From NCBI GenBank assembly GCA_050951585.1, contig JBMNJI010000015.1:1-29244 (forward strand): DNA of 29,244 nucleotides, read 5' to 3'. The notes under the pieces are model-generated. The model was not told the origin of the DNA. It saw nothing but the letters and a program-made list of their open reading frames with translations, and searched no databases. This document shows positions 7,496 to 15,610 of the stretch, one piece after another (within the stretch, counting starts at the first letter, position 1; each line of letters starts with the position of its first letter). The translations under genes were made by a program, and so were the position numbers. The DNA comes from UBA3937 sp050951585 (GTDB lineage Bacteria > Bacillota > Peptococcia > DRI-13 > DTU073).

Positions 7496-8956
7496 ATGGC
7501 AAAGAAAATATTATCGTACATAAAATTGCTTGGCACAAGGGTAAGGATTTATGTTCATTCCGGTAATATACTGAAGTCACCCGGAAAAAGTTCTTTGAAA
7601 TATGCCCAAATGGGGGCGGTTTGTGTTCTGGTTGCCGGTTTATTGATTGGTGGTGTGTCTTATTTTCTGGCGCAAAAGCCGGTGATGCTTCTGGCTGACG
7701 GCAAAGTGGTTGGCCTGGTAGGAGGCCGGCACGAGGTGGAAGTGGCGCTGGAAACCGCCCGTCAGGAATTGAGTAGGGAGCTGGAGACAGAGATCTCTAC
7801 AGTTACTTCCCAGTTGTCTTATCAAGAGGATTGTGATCGTTCGGGGGAACTTTTAGCAGGCGAAAAACTGGTTGCTGTCCTGAAAAAAGAACTGGCTTGG
7901 CCGATTAATACATGGGCTATCGAGGTAAATGGGGAGCGGGTACTTTATCTGGCTTCGGAAACGGAAGCGGAGAATGCCTTAGCCGAACTGAAGAAATATT
8001 ATTTGCCGCAGGAGGAATCCGCGGATAGTAGCACTGACGCACTAAAGATTGAAAAGGTTGAGTTTTTGGATCAGGTGCAGGTTGTGCCGGGGAAAAGTGT
8101 CCCCGAGCAGATCATGACTGTTGCGGAAGCCGTGGAGGCGATGGTTAAAGGACTAGAAAAGATTGTGCCCCATGTGGTGGAAAAAGGCGAATCCTTATGG
8201 ACCATTGCCCGTGATCATGGTTTGACGGTGGCGGAATTGCAGGAAATCAATCCTTCCTTGAAGGGCGAATTGCTACAGATAGGGCAGGAATTAAATCTGA
8301 AAAAAGCCGAGCCGCTGGTTAATGTTGTTTCTACCTGGGAAACAACAGTGGAAGAGGAGATTCCCTATAAAGTTGTCTATGAAGATGATGCTTCCCTCTG
8401 GAAGGGGCAGGAAAAAGTCAAACAGAGCGGGAAAAAAGGGAGCAGAATCGTAACCTACCATGTTACCCAAACTAATAATCAGATTACCGATAAACAGACC
8501 TTAGCGGAGAATATTATCGAGGAGCCGGCGGCCAAAGTCGTGCGGAAAGGGACGAAGCTAATCGTTGCTTCTCGTAGTAGCGGAGGGAATGGAATATTAG
8601 GCTGGCCCCTGCGGGGAACGATAACTTCACCGTATGGCAAACGGGGCGGCTCCACACATACAGGGCTGGATATCGACGGGGATACCGGGGATCCCGTGGC
8701 CGCCGCAGAGGATGGGACCGTGGTCAGGGCTTCCACGTACGGAACTTACGGCAAATGCGTGGATATTAATCACGGGCAGGGCTTGGTCACCCGTTATGCG
8801 CATCTTAGCAAAATAGAAGTTTCCGTCGGGCAAAAAGTATCCCGCGGCGATTTAATCGGCAGGGTTGGCTCAACCGGGCGAAGCACCGGATCACATCTTC
8901 ATTTTGAAGTAATCGAAAATGGGAAACATGCTTCACCTCAGAATTTTCTAAAGTAA
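7496..8956 (+). CDS. Membrane-anchored M23 metallopeptidase with LysM and G5 domains
   Basis: This 486-residue protein has a short basic cytoplasmic start, one membrane span (about residues 38-59), an extracellular stretch, a LysM peptidoglycan-binding domain (about 226-270, starting HVVEKGESLWTIA), a G5 domain (about 273-355) and a C-terminal M23 endopeptidase domain (about 370-480). The M23 zinc site is complete: H388 and D392 in HTGLDI, and H467-x-H469 in HLHFEV, with YAHLSK supplying the other catalytic histidine. M23 enzymes of this layout cut peptidoglycan cross-bridges during growth, division or sporulation; here the role is inferred. The start has a weak site (GGGGG, 7488-7492) only 3 bases away. 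A TGA at 7478 prevents a longer start. Confidence 0.93.
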   Translation: MAKKILSYIKLLGTRVRIYVHSGNILKSPGKSSLKYAQMGAVCVLVAGLLIGGVSYFLAQKPVMLLADGKVVGLVGGRHEVEVALETARQELSRELETEISTVTSQLSYQEDCDRSGELLAGEKLVAVLKKELAWPINTWAIEVNGERVLYLASETEAENALAELKKYYLPQEESADSSTDALKIEKVEFLDQVQVVPGKSVPEQIMTVAEAVEAMVKGLEKIVPHVVEKGESLWTIARDHGLTVAELQEINPSLKGELLQIGQELNLKKAEPLVNVVSTWETTVEEEIPYKVVYEDDASLWKGQEKVKQSGKKGSRIVTYHVTQTNNQITDKQTLAENIIEEPAAKVVRKGTKLIVASRSSGGNGILGWPLRGTITSPYGKRGGSTHTGLDIDGDTGDPVAAAEDGTVVRASTYGTYGKCVDINHGQGLVTRYAHLSKIEVSVGQKVSRGDLIGRVGSTGRSTGSHLHFEVIENGKHASPQNFLK

Positions 8957-9008
8957 AGCCGCCCGAAGAAAAGCGAGCAAGCAAAGCAGACTACATGAAG
9001 TATACGCA

Positions 9009-9039
9009 GGGTACAGGTGAGAGAGCTTGTACCTTTTTT
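9009..9039 (+). terminator. Intrinsic terminator after the M23 peptidase gene
   Basis: GGTACA (9010-9015) pairs with TGTACC (9028-9033), extended inward by two weaker pairs, and is followed by six T (9034-9039). It separates the peptidase gene from trxB. Confidence 0.8.
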
Positions 9040-9089
9040 CTATCAGGATCTTTTCGATTCAGCAAAAAAACCCAAGGGGGAATTAAGAT

Positions 9090-10034
9090 ATGGATATGTA
9101 TGATATCGTCATTATTGGGGGCGGCCCGGCCGGGCTCACTGCGGGCATATATGCGTGCAGGGCCGGTTGGAAAACGCTCGTCATTGAGAAAGGCGCGATT
9201 GGCGGGCAGGCGGCCATCACCGACCGGATAGAAAACTATCCCGGCTTTACGGAAGGGATCTCCGGACCGGAGTTAATGAACAATTTTTACAATCAGGCCG
9301 TCCATTTTGGCTGTGAGATGAAGATCGCGGAAGTGAGCGGTCTTAGGAAAGCCCAGCTTCAGGCGGGGGAAAAGCCGCTTATTACAGTAGAGACAACAGA
9401 TGGGCAAGTGCAAGGGAAAGCCGTCTTGGTTGCGGCAGGGGCACAGGCACGCGAGCTCGGCATCAAAGGCGAAAAAGAATTCCGGGGGCGCGGCGTGTCT
9501 TATTGCGCAACCTGTGACGGATTTTTCTTTAGAAATAAGAAGGTGGCGGTCATCGGTGGCGGAGATGCCGCCGTGAAAGAGGCGCTCTTTTTAGCAAAAC
9601 TGGCCCGGGAAGTCGTGGTTATTCATCGGCGTGATACTTTTCGTGCCGATAAGTATCTAAGCGAGCAGGTTAAGGCTACGCCTAATATCAAGATCTATTG
9701 GGATACGGTGGCTGACGAGATTGTCGGGGAGAAGCTTATCACCGCTCTTCTTCTGCATAATGTCAAAACGTTAGAAACAATCACAGAGGCCGTGGATGGG
9801 GTTTTCGTCTATGTAGGCCGCAAGCCGAATACGGACTTTTTAGGGGATGATTATCCCAAAAGCACACAAGGGTATCTGCTTACTGATGAAAGCTTGCAAA
9901 CAGTGATACCGGGGGTGTTTGCCATCGGGGATTGCCGTGAGAAGCAGGTCAGGCAGGTGGCGACGGCGGTAGGGGATGGGGCTAGCGTGCTGGCCGCAGT
10001 GGAAGAATATATGCGTTTGTACGGGGAGGAATGA
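9090..10034 (+). CDS. trxB: Thioredoxin reductase (NADPH-type flavoprotein)
   Basis: This 314-residue protein has the low-molecular-weight thioredoxin reductase layout: an N-terminal FAD dinucleotide fold (GGGPAGLTAGIYACRAG), the redox-active pair C139-A-T-C142 (CATCDG), a NAD(P)H fold (GGGDAAVKEA followed by HRRDTFRA) and the closing FAD motif (GVFAIGDCR). It passes electrons from a nicotinamide cofactor to thioredoxin in the cytoplasm; HRR after the second fold fits an NADPH enzyme. The ATG at 9090 follows AAGGGGG by about 10 bases. No convincing promoter is visible between the upstream terminator and the start. The stop codon region overlaps the ribosome binding site of a small downstream membrane peptide. 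Confidence 0.95.
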   Translation: MDMYDIVIIGGGPAGLTAGIYACRAGWKTLVIEKGAIGGQAAITDRIENYPGFTEGISGPELMNNFYNQAVHFGCEMKIAEVSGLRKAQLQAGEKPLITVETTDGQVQGKAVLVAAGAQARELGIKGEKEFRGRGVSYCATCDGFFFRNKKVAVIGGGDAAVKEALFLAKLAREVVVIHRRDTFRADKYLSEQVKATPNIKIYWDTVADEIVGEKLITALLLHNVKTLETITEAVDGVFVYVGRKPNTDFLGDDYPKSTQGYLLTDESLQTVIPGVFAIGDCREKQVRQVATAVGDGASVLAAVEEYMRLYGEE

Positions 10035-10038
10035 TGAA

Positions 10039-10149
10039 ATGATGTTTTCCAGAAAAAAAAGAGAACAGCTAAAAAAAGCTTTTCTTGTGGTGCTGGTCCT
10101 TTTATTATGCGCCGGACTTTTACTGTCCACGTTAGTCTGGTACCTTTAG
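10039..10149 (+). CDS. Small single-span membrane peptide, function unknown
   Basis: This 36-residue reading frame begins MMFSRKKREQLKKA and ends in one hydrophobic span of about 19 residues (AFLVVLVLLLCAGLLLSTL) and WYL, so it should insert with the basic N-terminus in the cytoplasm. Its Shine-Dalgarno sequence, GGGGAGG (10023-10029), is excellent, lies 9 bases before the ATG and is inside the last codons of trxB. The gap after the trxB stop is 4 bases, which suggests translational coupling. I do not recognise a family. It may be redox related through trxB, or merely co-transcribed. Confidence 0.65.
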   Translation: MMFSRKKREQLKKAFLVVLVLLLCAGLLLSTLVWYL

Positions 10150-10182
10150 GGGCAATTTTCCAAGGAAGAGTAGGAACAGACC

Positions 10183-10191
10183 TGTTATAAT
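10183..10191 (+). promoter_or_regulatory. Extended -10 promoter ahead of the zinc peptidase gene
   Basis: TGT followed by a perfect TATAAT (10186-10191) fits an extended -10 promoter; no -35 box is evident at the right distance. It lies about 55 bases before the peptidase start codon. Confidence 0.45.
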
Positions 10192-10245
10192 GGGATACGT
10201 GGAAAACGTCTAGCCGAAAAAACCAGAGAGGAGTATCCCATTTTT

Positions 10246-11187
10246 ATGCAGTTAATTTTGACAAAGAGTGAACCGGGGATAAAACAAAGGATTAGTGTAA
10301 GAAAAGTCGGGCTGCTATTAATTGTCAGTCTTTTGTTCGGACTGTTTATTACGGATCTGTCCGTTTATGTACGCAAAACCGTTTATAGGGCCTTTCAGCA
10401 GGGCGTTCGTCTGATCCTTAATTTCCAGACAAGAGAATATGCCGTAATAAATAGTGACAGTTTTCGCTTAAAATATACAGCTGAAGATCAGGAACTGGCT
10501 CCGGTCGTGCTCAATCTTGCCGAGGACTATTTACGGCAAGCGGAGGAGATTTTCGGCCTGGAGCACCGCACGCGCCGGATCCCGCTGGTCTTATTCCGGG
10601 ATGAAGCCTCTTTGAATAAAAGCTTCGGCTGGAGCGGAGAAAAAAGTACGGCCGGGGTTTATTGGGCAGGCACGATTAGAATTGTCTCGCCGCGCGGCTG
10701 GGCAGGAGCGCCGGACACGGTGCCGAATCTCGCTGAGGCGGCGGAGGCTTTTGCCGAGGAAGGGCCGCTCGCCCACGAATTAACGCATTTACTGGTAGAT
10801 GAAATATGTGGGGGCAATTATCCCCGTTGGTTAACCGAAGGGTTGGCGCAGTACGTGGAACAGCAGATTACCGGCTTTACGCTGGGAGAACCCGGGCCAT
10901 CTGCCAAAGCACATCCCTATGCTTTTGCCGCGTTAGACAAGCGGTTTGATGAGCAGGAAGACCAGTATCTCGCCTATTGGCAGTCGTTCCAGGCCGTTCG
11001 CCAGTTGCTCGCTCGTTACGGGCAGGAAAGAATGACGACCTTATTGCTGGCGTTAGGGAACGGGCAGGATTTCGCGGCGGCTTTTACCGAGACGTATGGG
11101 CTGACTTTCCGTGATTTTGCAGAAAGTTTGTCAAGCGGCGCGGAAGAGTATAGTCATGGGAGTCTCACGGACAGTTACGGGGAATAG
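10246..11187 (+). CDS. Membrane-anchored HExxH zinc peptidase (peptidase MA-like)
   Basis: This 313-residue protein has one N-terminal membrane span (about residues 21-41) and an extracytoplasmic domain with a gluzincin zinc site: H177-E178-L-T-H181 (HELTHLL), then E198 in WLTEGLAQY as the third ligand 17 residues on. This pattern fits the peptidase MA-like family found in many Clostridia, whose substrates are mostly unknown. GAGAGGAG (10226-10233) lies 12 bases before the ATG. It is followed by walJ and rlmH at short distances and probably shares their transcript. The domain call rests on the metal site and neighbouring residues. Confidence 0.8.
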   Translation: MQLILTKSEPGIKQRISVRKVGLLLIVSLLFGLFITDLSVYVRKTVYRAFQQGVRLILNFQTREYAVINSDSFRLKYTAEDQELAPVVLNLAEDYLRQAEEIFGLEHRTRRIPLVLFRDEASLNKSFGWSGEKSTAGVYWAGTIRIVSPRGWAGAPDTVPNLAEAAEAFAEEGPLAHELTHLLVDEICGGNYPRWLTEGLAQYVEQQITGFTLGEPGPSAKAHPYAFAALDKRFDEQEDQYLAYWQSFQAVRQLLARYGQERMTTLLLALGNGQDFAAAFTETYGLTFRDFAESLSSGAEEYSHGSLTDSYGE

Positions 11188-11241
11188 TGCGGCATGCGAG
11201 TAGAAGATAGGTCGAATATGTGAAAAAGAGAGCGTAGAATA

Positions 11242-12030
11242 ATGAAAGTATGCACATTAATTAGTGGCAGTTCGGGGAACGCCATCTATATCGAGACTGC
11301 CCGGGCCAAAGTGATGATTGATGCCGGGCAGTCGGGGAAGACAATCAGTAAGGCTTTGGAGGAGGCGTGTGGCAGGTCACTCGAGGAAATAGACGGACTG
11401 CTGCTGACCCACGGGCATCGGGACCATATTAGCGGGGCGGGGGTCTTAGCGCGTAAATACCACCTGCCTGTCTATGCCACCGAAGGGACCTGGTGCGAGC
11501 TCGATAGTTTGCCCGGGAGTATTAAGGACGAGCAAAAGAATTACATATGCGCGGGCGAATCCTTGGAAATCGGGGATCTGAAGATTGAGCCCTTTCCTGT
11601 TTCCCATGATGCGATGGAACCGGTCGGGTATCTTTTGTCTGCAGGGAAGAAGACATTGGGCGTAGCTACTGACTCCGGTGTTTTTACCGCGCAAATGGCC
11701 CGCATGGTCACAAATGTTGACGGGCTTGTTTTGGAGGCTAACCACGATTTGGAGATGCTCAAAAACGGTTCTTATCCCTGGCCGTTAAAGAAGCGGATCT
11801 CCGGGATTCTGGGCCATTTATCGAACGATACGGCCGGCAATGCTTTACTGCGTATTTTGGGCAAGGCTACCCGAAAAGTAATGCTGGCCCATTTGAGTAC
11901 GGAAAATAATCATCCTGCCCTTGCCTTGCAGACGGTGCAGGATATCTTAATAGAGAATCAGGTTAATTTAGACGAGGTTGATATTACGGTGGCGCCGCGG
12001 TACAAACCGAGCGCAAGTATCTCGATATAA
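11242..12030 (+). CDS. walJ: WalJ/YycJ metallo-beta-lactamase-fold hydrolase
   Basis: This 262-residue protein matches the WalJ (YycJ) family along its length: SGSSGNAIYIET near the start, the metal motif H57-G-H59-R-D61-H62, GVLARKYHLPVYA, PVSHDAMEPVGY, ATDSGVFT, EANHDLEML, and the AHLSTENN motif near the end. Family members are single-strand DNA exonuclease-like metal enzymes linked to coordination of replication and cell division in low-GC Gram-positives. WalJ genes usually lie near walRK and rlmH. Here rlmH follows by 28 bases, while walRK is not in the window. The start is supported by AGAGAG about 10 bases upstream, a modest site. Confidence 0.92.
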   Translation: MKVCTLISGSSGNAIYIETARAKVMIDAGQSGKTISKALEEACGRSLEEIDGLLLTHGHRDHISGAGVLARKYHLPVYATEGTWCELDSLPGSIKDEQKNYICAGESLEIGDLKIEPFPVSHDAMEPVGYLLSAGKKTLGVATDSGVFTAQMARMVTNVDGLVLEANHDLEMLKNGSYPWPLKKRISGILGHLSNDTAGNALLRILGKATRKVMLAHLSTENNHPALALQTVQDILIENQVNLDEVDITVAPRYKPSASISI

Positions 12031-12058
12031 TATCAAGATCAGAAAAGGATACGGGAAG

Positions 12059-12538
12059 ATGCTGATTCGAATTATCGCCGTTGGTAAATTAAAAGAAAAA
12101 TACTGGCAGGATGCCGTCAAAGAATATCGCAAAAGGATGGAGCCCTATACCAGGGTTGAAATAGTGGAAGTGGGCGAGGAAAAGCTGCCGGAGCATCCGT
12201 CCGTTGCGGAGATTGAGCAGGCTCTGACAAAAGAAGGGGAATCCATCAGGCGACAGATTCCCCCTTCTTCTTATGTGATTGGCTTAGCGATCAAAGGAAA
12301 AATGCTTTCTTCCGAGGAGCTAAGCGACTTTATCAGCCGCCAAACTTTACAAGGGTATAGTAAAATCGTCTTGCTCATTGGCAGCTCTTATGGGCTTTCG
12401 CCGGAGGTCCTGGGGAACTGCGACTTTCTGTTATCGTTCTCGCCGCTGACTTTTCCGCACCAAATGATGCGGGTCATTCTCCTGGAACAGCTTTATCGCA
12501 GCTTCAAGATCGCCAAAGGCGAGCCGTATCACAAGTGA
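12059..12538 (+). CDS. rlmH: 23S rRNA pseudouridine-1915 N3-methyltransferase
   Basis: This 159-residue SPOUT methyltransferase modifies pseudouridine 1915 in helix 69 of 23S rRNA. It has the family's typical length, the start MLIRIIAVGKLKEKYW, the SAM-binding knot segment LLIGSSYGLS and the hallmark C-terminus (LTFPHQMMRVILLEQLYR then GEPYHK). The ATG at 12059 is chosen because it gives the usual N-terminus; the frame is open further upstream to 11978 inside walJ. GGGAAG just before the ATG is a weak ribosome binding site, so coupling to walJ translation is likely. Confidence 0.97.
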   Translation: MLIRIIAVGKLKEKYWQDAVKEYRKRMEPYTRVEIVEVGEEKLPEHPSVAEIEQALTKEGESIRRQIPPSSYVIGLAIKGKMLSSEELSDFISRQTLQGYSKIVLLIGSSYGLSPEVLGNCDFLLSFSPLTFPHQMMRVILLEQLYRSFKIAKGEPYHK

Positions 12539-12610
12539 AGCAAGTGCCCCCAGGGTGCTATGTGCACATGGGATGGGATGGATAGATTTATCTGTCAAAA
12601 ACAGAAACGC

Positions 12611-12639
12611 TTTGCAAAAAGTGTTAAGAATATTATAAT
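12611..12639 (+). promoter_or_regulatory. Promoter of the TPR/AAA+ membrane cassette
   Basis: TTTGCA (12611-12616) and a perfect TATAAT (12634-12639) are 17 bases apart. It stands about 40 bases before the first gene of the three-gene cassette. No terminator with a T-run is visible after rlmH. Confidence 0.6.
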
Positions 12640-12680
12640 GAAGAATAGAAAAATAGATGCGTTTTGGATAAGGAGAGAGC

Positions 12681-13247
12681 ATGGAGCAGAAATATCTGTT
12701 TACTCCTGTAATTAAAGTGCAGGATGGCGAAGAATTAAAGTCGTATCGGCTTTATTATTTGTTTGTGGTTGCCTTGTTGGGCGGTATAATCCCCTCCTTG
12801 ATTTTATGCGTGAAAAACTGTTTCTGGCTAAGGGCAAAAAAAGCCGCGCTGATTTTGGCCGTAGTATCGCTCGGGCTACTCATTGCTAAATATCAGGTTT
12901 TAGGAGACTATTATCACGCTCATTCTACTGTGCTCAAAGATTTTTTTCATTATTACCGGCAGACCGAACAGCTTCAAGCTAAGCCGGAGGGGATTATTAA
13001 CGAGCAAATTATGCAAACCGTGACTAAATATGTGCAAGGTCAAAAAATATTCGCCGCTCTCGAAAAATTGTGGGCGATCCTCATGGTTTTAGTGGTTTAC
13101 CTGGTCTGTAAAAACAATTATCAGGTTGTTTTACACTTGAACGGAAACATTCAACCGATTCTAGGCTGGGCAATTGGGACCATTCTGCTTGCGCTAGTGT
13201 TTGAGAATGCTATTTCCAACTTGTTCTTTGGAGGAACTTTAATATGA
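12681..13247 (+). CDS. Polytopic membrane protein of the TPR/AAA+ cassette, unknown
   Basis: This 188-residue protein has about four membrane spans (roughly residues 25-44, 53-72, 129-143 and 158-176). Between spans two and three is a loop of about 55 residues rich in Tyr, His and Gln. I recognise no family or active-site motif. GGAGAGAG lies a few bases before the ATG. Its TGA overlaps the ATG of the next gene as ATGA, a tight translational coupling. Its partners, a TPR protein with two membrane spans and a TPR-AAA+ ATPase, suggest that it is the membrane component of a shared complex (inference). Confidence 0.7.
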   Translation: MEQKYLFTPVIKVQDGEELKSYRLYYLFVVALLGGIIPSLILCVKNCFWLRAKKAALILAVVSLGLLIAKYQVLGDYYHAHSTVLKDFFHYYRQTEQLQAKPEGIINEQIMQTVTKYVQGQKIFAALEKLWAILMVLVVYLVCKNNYQVVLHLNGNIQPILGWAIGTILLALVFENAISNLFFGGTLI

Positions 13248-14146
13248 ACAATGGTTTTTCGGAAAAGAAAATGACCGAGGCGATCGCCTATTATGATATG
13301 AAGAAGTATAAACAGGCGGAAAAAGCCCTTCAAGAGCTTCTGGCTGAGGACCCCCGGAACAATGCGGCCCAATTCCTTCTGGCGAATTGTTATTTTATGC
13401 TGGACCAGGAAGATGAGGCGGAAAAGCTTTGTGAAGAGCTTGTGGCAACGGAATTAGCCGCCGAGGCCTTTGAGTTGTTAGGCAAAATATACAGGGAGAA
13501 GGGTTACTATCAACGAGCAGAGGAGTCTTTTCTGAAAGCACTGGAATTAGACCCGCAGAACGCAGAGACATTAGCCGATTATGCCTACCTGTTACTTCTT
13601 TGCGGTTATTATGAAAAAGCCAGAGAAGTAATGCAGGAAGCGCTAAGATTAGAGCCGGAGAATGATCTGGTTTTACATTATTACTACTATTTTGAACATG
13701 CGGTAGGAAAGAAGAAACAAGAAAAGAAAGCCATCGAAGAATACATGGCTAGCTCCACTGATGAGGTGCAAAAACTAATCAAACTGGGGCAAAGTGAGTA
13801 CAAGGCGCATCACTATAAAAAGGCGGAGAAACACTTTCGCCAGGCCTATTTGCTTGACCCGACCAATCCACACATTCTTAAAATGCTGGAGGAACTACAG
13901 GAGATAAATCATTTTATTTTTTGGCCGAACCGGTTCTTTTCCTGGGTGCAACCGCTTAGGTTTTATGTGTTTTTCCTCTTGTTGCTGGTAGTTCTTTCCT
14001 TTCTGGAAGAAAGGGTAGGTCCTCCCGTAGGAAATATCATTTTGCCCGGTTATGTTGGGAGTGTATTTGTTGTGGCGATTTGGTCATGGGTCTCGCGACC
14101 TCTTTACAATCTTTATTTGAAAATTAAGGGTATGATGCGGAGGTAA
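13244..14146 (+). CDS. TPR protein with two C-terminal membrane spans
   Basis: This 300-residue protein starts with four to five tetratricopeptide repeats (about residues 10-40, 43-70, 74-107, 108-141 and 177-208; for example AEESFLKALELDPQNAE). A basic, Tyr-rich insert lies at 146-170. Two membrane spans follow (about 236-254 and 266-285) and the C-terminus is basic. There is no signal peptide, so the repeats are likely cytoplasmic and the protein tail-anchored. TPRs bind partner proteins; the obvious candidate is the AAA+ ATPase encoded 5 bases downstream, which also begins with a TPR. Its start overlaps the stop of the previous membrane protein gene by 4 bases. Confidence 0.82.
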   Translation: MNNGFSEKKMTEAIAYYDMKKYKQAEKALQELLAEDPRNNAAQFLLANCYFMLDQEDEAEKLCEELVATELAAEAFELLGKIYREKGYYQRAEESFLKALELDPQNAETLADYAYLLLLCGYYEKAREVMQEALRLEPENDLVLHYYYYFEHAVGKKKQEKKAIEEYMASSTDEVQKLIKLGQSEYKAHHYKKAEKHFRQAYLLDPTNPHILKMLEELQEINHFIFWPNRFFSWVQPLRFYVFFLLLLVVLSFLEERVGPPVGNIILPGYVGSVFVVAIWSWVSRPLYNLYLKIKGMMRR

Positions 14147-14151
14147 CAAGA

Positions 14152-15513
14152 ATGGAGAAAATCCAACTGATGCAGAAAATGGCGAAGGAGAATCCGGGCA
14201 ATATAGAGCTTCTTTATTTGCTGGGGCTCGAATATAAAGAGGCGGGAATGGCTCAGGAGGCCATTGCTGCTTTTTCTGAAGCCCTCAAGAGTGCCCAGGG
14301 AGAATTATTTGAAAAAATCATGGCGGAGTTGTCTGACATTAATAAAAAGAAAAAAGGCGTAACAGTTCCGGCGAATTTTGCTGCGGAGGAAGAAGGGCCT
14401 TTGCCGTTACAAGAACCATCACCTTCCGAAGGACCCGGGCGGTCGGGAGGATACTCGACGTCAGAAGACCCCGAACCTTCGCCGTCAGAAGAGCACGCCC
14501 GTTCAGAAGCATTCGCGCCGTCAGAAGAAAACCCGCAGTCAGCCGGGCCGGAAGACTTCGGTAGTTCTTCAGGTCAACTGCGCCTTGTCAGGGGCGGTAA
14601 AGAAAAACAGAAGCCGGGGGCAGCTTCTGCGCAGAAAGACAATTTCCAGGAAATCACCTTCGCGGATGTAGGCGGTTTAGATGATGTAAAGCAGGCCATT
14701 AAAATGAAAATTATTAAACCGTTCTTAACGCCGGGGCTGTTTGAGAAGTTCAAAAAAAAGTCGGGGGGTGGCTTGCTTTTCTTTGGGCCTCCCGGGTGCG
14801 GCAAAACCTTTATTGCGCGGGCTACGGCCGGAGAATGTAAAGCCCATTTTAAGCCGGTGCGGATTACGGATATTCTAGATCCTTATTTTGGGCAGAGTGA
14901 ACAAAATATCAGCGCTATTTTTTCGGTTGCCCGTGCGCAGAAGCCATGCATCCTCTTTTTCGATGAAATAGACAGTATTGGGTTTAACAGGGCCAAAACA
15001 AGCACGGATATGATGCGCTCGGTGGTTGATCAGTTGCTCTCGGAAATAGACGGGATTGATTCCAATACGGAAAAAATATTGATTATCGGCGCAACCAATA
15101 TGCCTTGGGATGTGGACCCGGCCTTAAGACGACCGGGACGGTTTGATAAAACTATTTTTGTGCCGCCGCCGGATCAAAATGCCCGGGAAGTCATTTTTAA
15201 CTTAAAAATGGCCGGCAAGCCCTGTGATGAGCAAATCGATTATTCGGTACTGGCCCAAGAAAGTGAGTTGTTTTCCGGGGCCGATATCGAAAATGTCATT
15301 GATCTGGCCACCGAAAATGTACTGGAGGAAATTTTAACAACGGGCGTAGAAAGAAACATTACGCAGGAGGATTTGTTAGTAGCGCTGAAGAGTACTAAGC
15401 CTTCCACAATTGAGTGGCTAAGGACAATTAGCAACTATGTAAAGTATGCGAACCAAAGCGGCTTCTATGATGAAGTGCGCAATTATTTAACGAGACACAA
15501 AAAATATCTATAA
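14152..15513 (+). CDS. TPR-AAA+ ATPase (Cdc48/FtsH-like AAA module)
   Basis: This 453-residue protein has an N-terminal TPR-like segment (about residues 1-50), a low-complexity linker rich in Pro, Ser and Glu (about 64-145, with repeated PSE units), and one classical AAA module. The module has FADVGGLDDVKQAI near 165, Walker A GPPGCGKT (212-219), Walker B ILFFDEID (267-274), sensor-like GATNMPWDVD, and the arginine-finger motif RRPGRFD (326-332). It lacks the FtsH membrane part and HExxH protease site, so it looks like an unfoldase or remodelling ATPase. It is the last gene of the cassette, 5 bases after the TPR-membrane gene. The substrate is unknown. The closest well-known modules are Cdc48/p97 D1 and D2. 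Confidence 0.88.
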   Translation: MEKIQLMQKMAKENPGNIELLYLLGLEYKEAGMAQEAIAAFSEALKSAQGELFEKIMAELSDINKKKKGVTVPANFAAEEEGPLPLQEPSPSEGPGRSGGYSTSEDPEPSPSEEHARSEAFAPSEENPQSAGPEDFGSSSGQLRLVRGGKEKQKPGAASAQKDNFQEITFADVGGLDDVKQAIKMKIIKPFLTPGLFEKFKKKSGGGLLFFGPPGCGKTFIARATAGECKAHFKPVRITDILDPYFGQSEQNISAIFSVARAQKPCILFFDEIDSIGFNRAKTSTDMMRSVVDQLLSEIDGIDSNTEKILIIGATNMPWDVDPALRRPGRFDKTIFVPPPDQNAREVIFNLKMAGKPCDEQIDYSVLAQESELFSGADIENVIDLATENVLEEILTTGVERNITQEDLLVALKSTKPSTIEWLRTISNYVKYANQSGFYDEVRNYLTRHKKYL

Positions 15514-15543
15514 GCAATTCAGCTGATCAGAAAATGTGCAGCA

Positions 15544-15574
15544 AAAACCCGGTTCCCACAGTGAACCGGGTTTT
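15544..15574 (+). terminator. Bidirectional terminator between convergent genes
   Basis: A perfect 12-bp stem, AAAACCCGGTTC (15544-15555) and GAACCGGGTTTT (15563-15574), with a 7-base loop. It has T-runs on both strands and so can stop the AAA+ operon from the left and the transporter gene from the right. Confidence 0.92.
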
Positions 15575-15610
15575 GCCGTAATTCTGTATTAATCGCGGAT
15601 TCATGAAAAT

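Noticed and set aside
8995..9231. 78-codon frame before and into trxB
   Set aside because: It starts next to the terminator hairpin and runs out of frame through the conserved trxB FAD motif.
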